From: Brevundimonas sp. 357
GTDB taxonomy: Bacteria; Pseudomonadota; Alphaproteobacteria; Caulobacterales; Caulobacteraceae
NCBI RefSeq assembly: GCF_003938605.1
Contig: NZ_RHWX01000010.1
Location: 1-64,000, forward strand
DNA: 64,000 nucleotides
Direction of reading: 5' to 3'
Shown here: positions 1-7,959 of the stretch, piece after piece
Layout of the letters: the number at the start of each line of letters is the position of its first letter
How positions within the stretch are numbered: position 1 is the stretch's first letter
Program-made: the position numbers and the translations under genes
Notes under the pieces: generated by a model
Told to the model about the DNA's origin: nothing
What the model saw: only the letters and a program-made list of their open reading frames with translations
Databases searched by the model: none

Positions 1-260
1 TCAACGAGAGCCTGTTCTTCAGCCTGGATCACGCCCGCCAGAAGGTCGCCGCCTGGGCGCTGGACTACAACACCCGCAGGCCGCACTCGTCGATCGGCTA
101 CCTCACCCCGGAGGCTTTTGCCGCCAGTCTGACCGCAACAGGCCGACCCGCTGCGCAGGATGAAAGCTGCGCGGCCCGGCCTGTTGCTCACCCCACGCTG
201 CGAGGCGTAACTAACCCAAGGACTCTGGTCGCCGCTGGATGAAAACTCAGGGGCACGTCA
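1..260 (+). mobile_element. Right end of an IS3-family insertion sequence (partial)
   Basis: The segment holds the C-terminal part of an IS3-type transposase. It ends in a sequence whose reverse complement starts TGACGTGCCCCTGAGTTTTC, a TGA...CCCC terminus of the kind seen at IS3-family inverted repeats. The element ends at about base 260. From about 261 an unrelated TonB-dependent receptor frame begins mid-protein. The left end and the other inverted repeat lie outside the window, so the target duplication cannot be checked. The end could be a base or two off. Confidence 0.8.
3..242 (+). CDS. IS3-family transposase OrfB, C-terminal fragment
   Basis: The frame is already open at the window edge and ends at TGA 240-242, 18 bases before the inferred IS end. 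The visible part reads NESLFFSLDHARQKVAAWAL and then an NTRRPHSSIGYLTPEAFA motif. This is the typical C-terminus of the DDE-type (rve) integrase domain of IS3-family OrfB, containing the region around the last catalytic Glu and the RPHSSLGYLTP signature. About 35 further residues of low similarity follow. OrfB is normally made as an OrfAB fusion by -1 frameshifting, but that region is outside the window. The transposase family is well supported; the IS subgroup is not determined. Confidence 0.85.
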   Translation, partial: NESLFFSLDHARQKVAAWALDYNTRRPHSSIGYLTPEAFAASLTATGRPAAQDESCAARPVAHPTLRGVTNPRTLVAAG

Positions 261-2400
261 GGGGCAGCGTCTGGGCTTTAACCCTGATGGTTCGCTGTTC
301 ATCGCGGGCACCGGAGACGGGACGTTCGGCTACACCGGACCGAATACCGGCGGTTGGAACCCGGATGAAATGTTCCTCTACGATTTCAACCCGGTGAACC
401 TGCTGCAGTCGCCGTATGAGCGTGCGAACTTCTACACGCAGATGAAGTACGATCTGACGGATCGTATTCAGTTCTACGGCGATGCGCTGTTCAGCACCTA
501 CAACAGCAGCAACCAACTGGCTGAATCGCCTGCAGGTTTCTCGATCCCGGTCGCCACGACCACGACTTTGAGTCCTGAAGTCAGGGCGCTTCTGACCAGT
601 GCAGGGGTGACGACGTTTGCACTGGCGCGTCGTACGAACGAACTGGGGCCGCGTACCTACAACTACGACACCACCGCCTATCAGGCGACAGGCGGCTTCC
701 GCGGTAATCTCCCGCCGATCTACGGTAAGGAGTGGGCCTATGATGTTTATGCATCGTACGGCAAGTATCGGAATACGCAGGAATTCGTTGGCTTCCCTGA
801 GGCGAACCGTATTCGTGCTGCACTGGCGGGTTGCCCGGCTGGCTCGCCGACGGGACCGGTTGGTCGTCTGGGTACGCCTACGACCTGCGTGCCGCTGAAC
901 CCGTTCGGCGCCAACAACATCACGCCCGATCAGGCTGACTATATTGCCGCCAAGGGTCAGGTGGGTGTGACGGAAATCGAACAGAAGAACGTCGTGGCCT
1001 CCGTCACCGGCGATCTGTTCACACTGCCTGCCGGGCCTGTGAGCTTCGCGTTCGGCGGCGAGTATCGTGACATCGCCTATGACGACCTGCCGCCGGAAGG
1101 CGTGCAAACTGGCACTCTGCTGGGCGGCAACTCGGCTGGTCCTGTTCAGGGCGGCTATGACGTCTGGGAAGTCTTCGGTGAGTTGCGTGTGCCGATCCTG
1201 GCGGAACAGCCCTTCGCCCATTACCTGGGTCTGGAAGGCGGTTACCGCTGGTCGGACTACTCGATCGGGCAGACGACTGAGACCTGGAAGTACGGTGGTG
1301 AGTGGGCTCCTGTCGACTGGATGCGCTTCCGCGCCTTGCAACAGCGTGCTGTGCGTGCTCCGTCGGTCGGCGAACTGTTCAGCACGCGGGCTGAAGGTTA
1401 TCCAGGCGTCACCACTGGCAACCTCGATCCCTGCGACAAGGACAGCGCTGCTCGTACGGGAGCCAATGCATCTCAGGTCCTGGCGCTCTGCCAGACTCAG
1501 TCCTCGCAGATCACGGCGACCTGGGACTCAGTTGGTACTCAGTATCGTACCTTCTCGGGCGGCAACCAGAACCTGAACCCTGAAACGGCGGATTCCACCA
1601 CGATCGGTGTCGTCTTCCGTGCACCGTCTTCGGTTCCGAGCTGGGCTTCTACCCTGACGGCGACGATCGACTACTTTGATATCCAGATCGACGACGTCAT
1701 CAGCTCGATCGGTTTCTCGACCTCGCTGTCGCGCTGCTTCAATGCCGACTTCAACCCGACGTTCAGCAACTCGAACGTTTATTGCCAGAACCTGAATCGT
1801 GATGCTGATACGGGCTATCTGACGAGCACGGGCCTGAACGGTTTCATCACCGCCACCAACGCCAACCTGGCCACCTTTAAGGCCTCGGGCGTTGACTTGG
1901 CGATCAACTACAACATCACGCCGGCTGACTATGGCGCGCCGTCCTGGCTGGGCCGCCTTGGCTTCTCGACCCAGGGCACCTGGTACGAGAACCAGCAGTT
2001 CCAGTCCGACGCCGCTAGCCCGATGAGCGACAGCTTCGTCGGCGGAATCGGCGATGGTACGCCGGGTGAAACCACCCTGCCGGAATGGAAGTTCAACACG
2101 CGCTTCTCGTGGGCGTATGAAGACTTCTCGGCCTCGCTGCGCTGGACTTACATCAGCAGCGTCGTTGATGATGCAGCGGATGTGGCGAACGGCGACATCG
2201 GCGAGATCGATGCCTACAGCTACTTCTACTTGAACGCGTCGTGGGCGGTGAACGATACGCTGGAGTTATTCGGCGGTATCGATAACCTGTTCGACAAGGA
2301 TCCGCCGCGTTATGCGAGCGGCTTCCAGTATCAGACCGATCCGTCGACCTACGACGTTATCGGCCGTTACTTCTACGTCGGTGCTCGCGCCCGTTTCTAA
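261..2400 (+). pseudogene. TonB-dependent receptor, 5'-truncated by the IS
   Basis: An outer-membrane beta-barrel receptor that would import a ligand such as a siderophore or glycan using TonB energy. The open frame begins at the IS junction with GQRLGFNPDGSLFIAGTGDG, a mid-protein TonB-receptor sequence. It runs to a C-terminal Phe (YVGARARF), the usual last residue of outer-membrane barrels. About 710 codons remain, against roughly 900-1000 for the family. The signal peptide, TonB box and plug domain are missing. The same frame meets a TAA at 208-210 inside the IS, and the first ATG is at 370, so no exportable product can be made. Codons such as GGT, CGT and GCT are frequent, as in highly expressed genes. 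The damage looks recent, because no internal stop has accumulated. Confidence 0.8.
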
Positions 2401-2423
2401 GGGACGTTCAGCGTAACATTGAG

Positions 2424-2456
2424 GGCGGCGGGTCTCATGGCTCGCCGCCTTTTTTG
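2424..2456 (+). terminator. Intrinsic terminator after the receptor remnant
   Basis: A 9-bp stem pairs 2424-2432 with 2441-2449 (GGCGGCGGG with CTCGCCGCC, one G-T pair) around an 8-base loop. A run of six T follows. It sits 24 bases after the receptor stop codon. Confidence 0.85.
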
Positions 2457-2631
2457 TTAAGGCATTGGTGCTGAATCGGCACCGAGGTGTGCGGCGCCTT
2501 CGACACCACTCGAGCGCTGTGCGGTTTCGGCAGGCATGCAAATAGAGCGAGAATCTGCTGATCCTCACCTGAAAATGGCGCATGGATTTTTAGGGGATGC
2601 GGCGCGCCACTCCCTCATTTCTGAGAAGGAG

Positions 2632-2708
2632 TGGCGCGAGTGACGGGGCTCGAACCCGCGACCTCCGGCGTGACAGGCCGGCACTCTAACCAACTGAGCT
2701 ACACCCGC
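2632..2708 (-). tRNA. tRNA-Asp (anticodon GUC)
   Basis: On the minus strand the sequence begins GCGGGTGTAGCTCAGTTGG and ends in an encoded CCA (2632-2634). The acceptor stem is 7 bp with one G-U pair. The anticodon arm CCGGC-CTGTCAC-GCCGG gives GUC at 2674-2672, and the T arm contains GGTTCGAGCC. The discriminator base is G, as expected for tRNA-Asp. It is a single tRNA, not part of a cluster. Confidence 0.97.
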
Positions 2709-2811
2709 GTTTCTCTCCCCGCGAGGAGGAGAGGAGGGGCGAATACGGTTCGTCGCGCTTCGGGTCAAGCGCATTGTGGCGCTTTCGCTAAAAAATCTGC
2801 GAATTCAGACT

Positions 2812-3354
2812 CTAGCGGCCGCAATCCATGCCGTCGGCGTCGGGGGGCGCCGATCCGCCGAGACCGAGCGCCTTTTGCATGAAGACGACATCGCGCCAGC
2901 CGTCGAACTTCCATCCGGCGTCGCGGAAGGCGCCGACATGGGCGAAGCCCGCCGCTTCATGCAGGGCGATGGAGCCGGTGTTGGCGCTGTCGCCGATCAC
3001 CGCCACCATCTGACGCATTCCCAGAGCCTGGCAGGCGCTGAGCAGGGCGTCCAGAAGCGCCTTGCCGACGCCCCGTCCGCGAAACGTCTCTGCGACGTAG
3101 ATCGAATCCTCGACCATGAAGCGATAGGCGGCGCGCAGGCGATAGGGGGCGGCATAGGCGTAGCCCGCGACCGCTCCATCGATCTCGGCGACCAGGACAG
3201 GCAGGCCAAGCGCAGCGGGCGCGGCCAGCCGAGCGCGTATCTCGTCGGCTGAGGGGACGTCCAGTTCGAATGTCCCCGTGCCGTGCAGCACGCTGTCGGC
3301 GTAGATGGCCGTCACGGCCGCCAGGTCGGCTTCCGCGAACGGCCTGATGATCAC
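2812..3354 (-). CDS. GNAT N-acetyltransferase, phosphinothricin-acetyltransferase-like
   Basis: A 180-residue acetyl-CoA-dependent N-acetyltransferase. The protein opens IIRPFAEADLAAVTAIYADS. It carries the acetyl-CoA-binding loop FRGRGVGKALLDALL near residue 105 and ends with the GFAHVGAFRDAGWKFDGW block typical of the Pat/Bar branch. Members acetylate glufosinate-like compounds, methionine sulfone or similar small amines; the natural substrate here is unknown. I chose the GTG at 3354 because GTGA overlaps the stop of the upstream peptidase gene by 4 bases, implying translational coupling. Longer starts would run deep inside that gene. The fold is certain, the substrate is not. Confidence 0.88.
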   Translation of the reverse strand: MIIRPFAEADLAAVTAIYADSVLHGTGTFELDVPSADEIRARLAAPAALGLPVLVAEIDGAVAGYAYAAPYRLRAAYRFMVEDSIYVAETFRGRGVGKALLDALLSACQALGMRQMVAVIGDSANTGSIALHEAAGFAHVGAFRDAGWKFDGWRDVVFMQKALGLGGSAPPDADGMDCGR

Positions 3355-5528
3355 GCCTTCTCCCAACCCTTCTCGACCGCCCAGACGGCGAAGGCGTAGT
3401 CGTGGGCGATGTCCTTCAGATAGTCGAAGCGGCCCGACGAGGCGAAGTGACCCGCCTCCATATTGATCTTGAGCAGCACCGGCTTGCCGGAGGTCGAAGC
3501 CGGTCGCAGCTTGGCCACCCACTTCTCCGGCTCCCAATAGGTGACGCGCGGATCGGAAAGACCGCCGGTCGCCAGCAGGGCCGGATAGGGCTTGGATTCG
3601 ATCTGGTCGTAGGGGCTGTAGCTCAGCATGTAGTCGTAGGCGGCTGCATCCTCGAGCGGATTGCCCCATTCGGGCCATTCCGGCGGCGTGAGGGGCAGGC
3701 TGGTGTCGCTCATGGTGTTGATGACGTCGACGAAGGGCACGCCGCCGATCACGCCGGCCCACAAATCCGGCCGCATATTGGTGACAGCGCCCATCAGCAG
3801 GCCGCCCGCCGAGCGACCCTCGGCCACGATGTTTCCAGCCTTGGTGTAATTCTGCGCGATCAGGTGGTCGGCGGCGGCGATGAAGTCGGTGAAGGTGTTC
3901 TTCTTGGTGAAGCGCCGGGCGGTCAGGAACCAGTTCCAGCCCTTGTCCGAACCGCCGCGGATGTGGGCGATGGCGTAGATGAAGCCGCGATCGACTAGCG
4001 ACAGTCGGTTCGTCGCGAAACTGGCCGCCATCGGAATGCCGTAGGAGCCGTAGCCGTAGAGCAGCAGCGGCGCCGAGCCGTCGACCGGCGTGTCTTTGCG
4101 GCGCAGCACCGTCACCGGCACCAGTTCGCCGTCAGCGGCCGGGGCGTTCAGCCGCTCGACCACATAGTCCGCCGGATTGTGGCCCGAGGGGATTTCCTGA
4201 ACCTTGCGCAAGGTGCGCTCGCGCGTCTTCAGATCGTAGTCATAGGTCGAAGTCGGCGTGGACGGCGAGTTGTAGCCGTAGCGCATGACCGTGGTGTCGA
4301 ACTCCGACGCCCCGCTCAGCGACAGGGCGTAGGCGGGCTCGTCCACGGCGATCTCGTGCTCGGCGCCGGCGCGGTCGCGGATAACGATCTTCGTATTGGC
4401 GTCGGCGCGTTCCTGACGGCCCAGATAGTCCTTCACCAGGGCCACGCCCTCGATGAAGCGACCAGGCGTGTGGGCGATCAGGTCTTTCCAGTTCGCCTTG
4501 GCGGGGGTCGCGGTGGGCGCTTCGACGACCTTGAAGTCAATGGCGTCGTCGGCGTTGGTGCGGATCACCCAGCGGTCGCCCCAGTGGTCCAGGTCATACA
4601 GGCGGCCGACATGGCGCGGCTCGGCCACCACGGGCGCGGCCGTAGGGTTGGAGGCCGGGATGATGCGGCTTTCCGAGGTTTCCTGGTTGCCGATGGAGAT
4701 GACGATGAAGGCGTCGTCGGCGGTGCGGCCGACGCCCTGGAACATGCTCTCGTCGGTTTCTTCATTGACCAGGGCGGTTTCGCCGCCGCGCGCCGGGCGG
4801 CGGAAGATCTTGTCCGGGCGGCCGTTGTTGTCGCGGTTGGTCCAGAAGATCCACTGGCTGTCAGGCGAGAAGGTGAAGTTCGCGCTGGCCGATTCGATCG
4901 GGTTGGGCAGCACCTCGCCGGTGGCCAGATCCTTCACATAGATCTTGTAGACTTCGGACCCTTGAGCGTCCTCGGCATAGCCGAACAGTGCGTGGTCGGG
5001 GCTGTGTTCGGTCGCAGAGACTTCCGAATAGGCCTTGCCCTCGGCCAGCTTGTTGCAGTCCAGCAGGATGGTCTCGCCATCGGTCTTGCCGCGCGGGCGA
5101 CGGCAATAGAGCGGGTGCTGGTCGCCGGTGTTGTAGCGGACATAGTATTCCCACGGCCCGTCGGCGGCGGGGACGGAGCTGTCGTCTTCCTTGATACGGC
5201 CCTTCATCTCCTCGAACATTTGGGCCTGCAGTGGCAGGGTCGAGGCCATCATGGCCTCGCGATAGGCGTTCTCGGCGGTCAGATGTTCCTTGACGTCGGC
5301 CTTGATCAGCGAGGGATCGCGCAGCACGGCCTGCCAGTTGTCGTCCTTCATCCACTGATAGTCGTCGACGCGGACGCGGCCCAGCTGTTCGATGCGGACG
5401 GGGACTTTCTTGGCGACGGGCGGCGTGGGCTTGGACATCGAGGCTCCGGTACTCTGGCGGGCAAGGGCGGGGGAGGCGGCGACCAAGCCGACGGCGGCGG
5501 TCGAGGCGATCAGTTCACGGCGGTTCAT
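3351..5528 (-). CDS. ptrB: S9 family peptidase, oligopeptidase B type
   Basis: A serine peptidase of the prolyl-oligopeptidase clan, about 725 residues. The N-terminal half (DDYQWMKDDNW onward) is the beta-propeller that admits only short peptides. The C-terminal half is the alpha/beta-hydrolase with nucleophile motif EGRSAGGLLMG and catalytic His in EAGHFASSGR. Oligopeptidase B cleaves after Arg/Lys. The chosen ATG at 5528 has AGGGGGAA in front of it. It gives MNRRELIASTAAVGLVAASPALA, a twin-Arg-like leader ending in an AxA cleavage site, so export is likely; many homologues are cytosolic. An in-frame start at 5609 would overlap the divergent gene. The acetyltransferase downstream is coupled to it. 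Confidence 0.9.
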   Translation of the reverse strand: MNRRELIASTAAVGLVAASPALARQSTGASMSKPTPPVAKKVPVRIEQLGRVRVDDYQWMKDDNWQAVLRDPSLIKADVKEHLTAENAYREAMMASTLPLQAQMFEEMKGRIKEDDSSVPAADGPWEYYVRYNTGDQHPLYCRRPRGKTDGETILLDCNKLAEGKAYSEVSATEHSPDHALFGYAEDAQGSEVYKIYVKDLATGEVLPNPIESASANFTFSPDSQWIFWTNRDNNGRPDKIFRRPARGGETALVNEETDESMFQGVGRTADDAFIVISIGNQETSESRIIPASNPTAAPVVAEPRHVGRLYDLDHWGDRWVIRTNADDAIDFKVVEAPTATPAKANWKDLIAHTPGRFIEGVALVKDYLGRQERADANTKIVIRDRAGAEHEIAVDEPAYALSLSGASEFDTTVMRYGYNSPSTPTSTYDYDLKTRERTLRKVQEIPSGHNPADYVVERLNAPAADGELVPVTVLRRKDTPVDGSAPLLLYGYGSYGIPMAASFATNRLSLVDRGFIYAIAHIRGGSDKGWNWFLTARRFTKKNTFTDFIAAADHLIAQNYTKAGNIVAEGRSAGGLLMGAVTNMRPDLWAGVIGGVPFVDVINTMSDTSLPLTPPEWPEWGNPLEDAAAYDYMLSYSPYDQIESKPYPALLATGGLSDPRVTYWEPEKWVAKLRPASTSGKPVLLKINMEAGHFASSGRFDYLKDIAHDYAFAVWAVEKGWEKA

Positions 5529-5601
5529 GGCGTGGGCTTCCCCCTGGAATATGATTTGAGCCGGACCTTGTGCCCGGCGACGCTCGGCGTCAAATGGCGT
5601 C

Positions 5602-6435
5602 ATGATCATTCAGGATCTTCCGCCCGAACAACCCGCCGTCGTCGCCGCTCCGCCGCCCGAATGGGATCTGACGGTCGGGGTGATCAACGCCACCGTGCAA
5701 CTGGATCAGGCCATCAGCAGCGGCCAGAGGAAGGTCGGCACCGGCTTTCTGATCGCCGCGCCTCGACCTGACGGCGCGCCGCGCGTGGTGCTGGTGACGG
5801 CGCGGCACGTGCTGGACGTCATGCCCGGCAATGAGGCGCGGATCGGCTGGCGCACGGCGGAGGCGGACGGCGCCTGGAAGTTCACGCCGGGAACCCTGGC
5901 GATCCGCGACGCAGACGGCGCGCCGTTGTGGACCGCGCACCCGGAACGTGACGTGGCGGTGATGGAGATTACGGCGCCGCCCGCCTTCGCCCAGGCGGCC
6001 ATCCCTGCGGGATGGTTGGCTGACGCTGAGGCCTTCGATCGCTGGCGCATGGGGCCGGGGGACGAACTGCTGGCGCTGGGCTATCCGCATGGGCTGTCGG
6101 CCAATCGGGCGGGCTTTCCGATCCTGCGCCTGGGTCGGATCAGCTCATGGCCGCTGACGCCGATCCGGCATTTCCCGATCTTCCTGCTCGATTTCGTGGT
6201 CGCTCAGGGCAATTCCGGCGGCCCGGTCTTCTGGACGCCCGCTGCGCGCCGCGTGCCGGGGGCGCCCGTGCCGGAGCATCCCTTCATAGCGGGAGTGCTG
6301 GTTCAGGAAGTGCAGGGCGGCGGCGAAGGCATGGACCTGGGCGTCGTCGCCCACGCCCAATATGTGCGCGAGGCCATCGCCCTGCTGGATCAGTCCGCCG
6401 CCGCGCCGGAAACGCAGTCGAACGCTGCGCAGTAG
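5602..6435 (+). CDS. Trypsin-like serine protease
   Basis: A 277-residue protein with a complete chymotrypsin-fold triad: His69 in VTARHVLDV, Asp117 in HPERDVAVME and Ser205 in QGNSGGPVF. It lacks an obvious signal peptide; the N-terminus is a Pro-rich stretch (PPEQPAVVAAPPPE). It has no PDZ domain, so it is not a classical DegP/HtrA. It may be cytosolic, or the true N-terminus may differ. It diverges from the oligopeptidase gene, with 73 bases between the starts. It overlaps the 3' end of the convergent gene at 6390 by 46 bases. The protease assignment is good; the target is unknown. Confidence 0.8.
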   Translation: MIIQDLPPEQPAVVAAPPPEWDLTVGVINATVQLDQAISSGQRKVGTGFLIAAPRPDGAPRVVLVTARHVLDVMPGNEARIGWRTAEADGAWKFTPGTLAIRDADGAPLWTAHPERDVAVMEITAPPAFAQAAIPAGWLADAEAFDRWRMGPGDELLALGYPHGLSANRAGFPILRLGRISSWPLTPIRHFPIFLLDFVVAQGNSGGPVFWTPAARRVPGAPVPEHPFIAGVLVQEVQGGGEGMDLGVVAHAQYVREAIALLDQSAAAPETQSNAAQ

Positions 6436-7106
6436 CGGCGGCGCATCTCGTTCCTGATCAGGGCCGGGTCTTCCGGGCTAGCCTGTGTGACTTGAGCGTA
6501 CCAGACATCCCATCCGATCAGCTTCTTGGTCGGCAGATAGTCCAGGCCGTGTCGAGCCAGGACGCGAGCGACCCCTGCAGCGTGCCAAGCCTTTTCGGCT
6601 TCAAGGTCGGGGTATAGCTCGGCCATCCAGGCGCGGAGAAGCGCCGCCTTTTCGGGCGGCATTTCGTTGACTTTCCAGTCGCGGATCGAGCGTTCGGCCG
6701 CAGAGCGGCTGCCGCCATAGAAGCTGTCGGTAAAAGCTTGGGCGGCCCGGATATGTTCTGGGCCTGGTTCGGGGCCCTCCCAGGGTTGACGCAGCGGTTC
6801 GTCGCCTTCCGTCAGGATGTCGAAGGGCAGTTCGATCATGAAAGGAACGCCGGCGGGCTGGGCTACGCGCCCGCGGAACACGATCGCCAGGGCGGCCTCC
6901 TGGAAACCCATGTCGGCGGGTCTGGCGGACATGGCGGCGCATCGGGTCAAGGCGCCGTCTTCGTTATTGACGCATTCGAGGGTGACGGTTCCGTTGACCC
7001 GCAAGTCCTTAGCCAGGGCCGGATAATCATGGCGTTCGACGACAGGGCGCGTCTCCCACAGAACAGGCTCCGCCAGTAGGGCCAGGCTCGCTAGAAGCGT
7101 CATCAT
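6390..7106 (-). CDS. TonB C-terminal-domain-like protein, paralogue A
   Basis: A 238-residue protein with a short hydrophobic N-terminus (MMTLLASLALLAEP) that is probably a signal peptide. Residues about 15-100 resemble the TonB C-terminal fold: RPVVERHDYPALAKDLRVNGTV, a ...VNNEDGALTRC... strand pair, and GFQEAALAI. These match the 'YP..A....GTV...C.V...G....C' pattern of TonB-C proteins. The remainder is a helical region ending EMRRRYCAAFDC. There is no long Pro-rich periplasm-spanning linker and no firm N-terminal anchor, so it is not a canonical TonB. It lies 22 bases after its paralogue at 7128-7895 in the same direction, and its 3' end overlaps the convergent protease gene. Confidence 0.7.
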   Translation of the reverse strand: MMTLLASLALLAEPVLWETRPVVERHDYPALAKDLRVNGTVTLECVNNEDGALTRCAAMSARPADMGFQEAALAIVFRGRVAQPAGVPFMIELPFDILTEGDEPLRQPWEGPEPGPEHIRAAQAFTDSFYGGSRSAAERSIRDWKVNEMPPEKAALLRAWMAELYPDLEAEKAWHAAGVARVLARHGLDYLPTKKLIGWDVWYAQVTQASPEDPALIRNEMRRRYCAAFDCVSGAAAD

Positions 7107-7127
7107 GTTCAGATTTTCCGTGGGTTC

Positions 7128-7895
7128 TCAGGGGGTGACGCCAGCCGTCGGCCCGCAGTCATAACGGGCGCAGTAGCGGCGACGTAGTTCGATCATCGGC
7201 TCGCGAGGATAAATATCGCGTCCGGCCTCTCGCAACTGGGGAGCCCAGGCTTCGCTCCAGTCATCCGGTTGCTTGGACGGCAAAGCGTCTAACTCGCGAA
7301 GGGCCAGGACGCGCGCCATCACCAGGCTTTGTCTTTGGCGCTCTGTCTCCAGGTTTCCGAACAGTTCGACGATCCAGCCTTCGGTCGTCCGGCGCATCTC
7401 GAGCGGCATCTGGTCCAGCCGCCAATGACGTCTCAGGCGAACGACAGGCTCGACGCTGCGTCGGGCGAAACGGCGGCCGCCCTCCATTTGCGCGGCGTTG
7501 GGCGTCGGACCGGACCAGGGCGTCGGCGCCTCGGTGTTGAGTGGCGGAACGGTGAAGGGCACGCGCACCGTGAACTCGCGTTTCTCGGGCGAGGCGTCGG
7601 GCGCGGCGGGCGTTAGCCTTGCGCGCTCGATGATGCGGACCGCCGCTTCGGCGAAGCCCAGCCCGTCCGGACGCGCGCGCATGGCGGTGCAGGCGTTCGG
7701 CAGCCCTTCTGATGTCACCAGGCAGTTCACCTCGACCCAGCCGCCGATGTTCAGGGCGGCGGCGAAGGGTGGGAAATCCTCAGGTGTCGGGACAGGGCGC
7801 GTGATCCAGGCGACCGGCTCTTGCGTTGTCGCGAAAGAGGCTCCGCTGAAAAAAGCAGCCAAGATAAAACCGGCAGCGCCAATCGCTCGATTCAT
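7128..7895 (-). CDS. TonB C-terminal-domain-like protein, paralogue B
   Basis: A 255-residue protein. The N-terminus MNRAIGAAGFILAAFFSGASFA is a clear signal peptide with cleavage near residue 22. Mature residues match paralogue A throughout: ITRPVPTPEDFPPFAAALNIGGWVEV, a TSEGLPNACTAMRARPDGLGFAEAAVRI segment aligning with its TRCAAMSARPADMGFQEAAL, and the ELRRRYCARYDC end. The shared C-terminal RRRYCAxxDC motif could hold a disulfide. Its ribosome-binding GGGAGG lies inside a 9-bp inverted repeat (7902-7932). It is likely periplasmic. A role in TonB-type energy coupling is only inferred from the domain. Confidence 0.7.
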   Translation of the reverse strand: MNRAIGAAGFILAAFFSGASFATTQEPVAWITRPVPTPEDFPPFAAALNIGGWVEVNCLVTSEGLPNACTAMRARPDGLGFAEAAVRIIERARLTPAAPDASPEKREFTVRVPFTVPPLNTEAPTPWSGPTPNAAQMEGGRRFARRSVEPVVRLRRHWRLDQMPLEMRRTTEGWIVELFGNLETERQRQSLVMARVLALRELDALPSKQPDDWSEAWAPQLREAGRDIYPREPMIELRRRYCARYDCGPTAGVTP

Positions 7896-7901
7896 ACGAA
7901 A

Positions 7902-7932
7902 CGCCTCCCGCGCCTAGGTGGCACGGGAGGCG
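7902..7932. other. Inverted repeat covering the ribosome-binding site of the 7895 gene
   Basis: CGCCTCCCG at 7902-7910 pairs perfectly with CGGGAGGCG at 7924-7932 across a 13-base loop. On the minus strand the arm nearer the gene carries the GGGAGG ribosome site, ending about 9 bases before the ATG at 7895. The structure could be an inefficient terminator for the acyl-CoA dehydrogenase gene, which ends at 7960, or could hide the ribosome site. No T-run follows. Confidence 0.45.
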
Positions 7933-7959
7933 CTTTACGCTCAAGCCATAGAACGACGA

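Noticed and set aside
2796-2824. GAATTC and GCGGCCGC close together, resembling a cloning linker
   Set aside because: The bases are the natural end of the acetyltransferase gene (codons D-C-G-R-stop) and its flank. The reading frame runs through the NotI-like site.
4179-5771. 530-residue plus-strand frame opposite the oligopeptidase
   Set aside because: Gly/Val/Arg-rich shadow. The other strand carries a complete S9 peptidase with its catalytic motifs.
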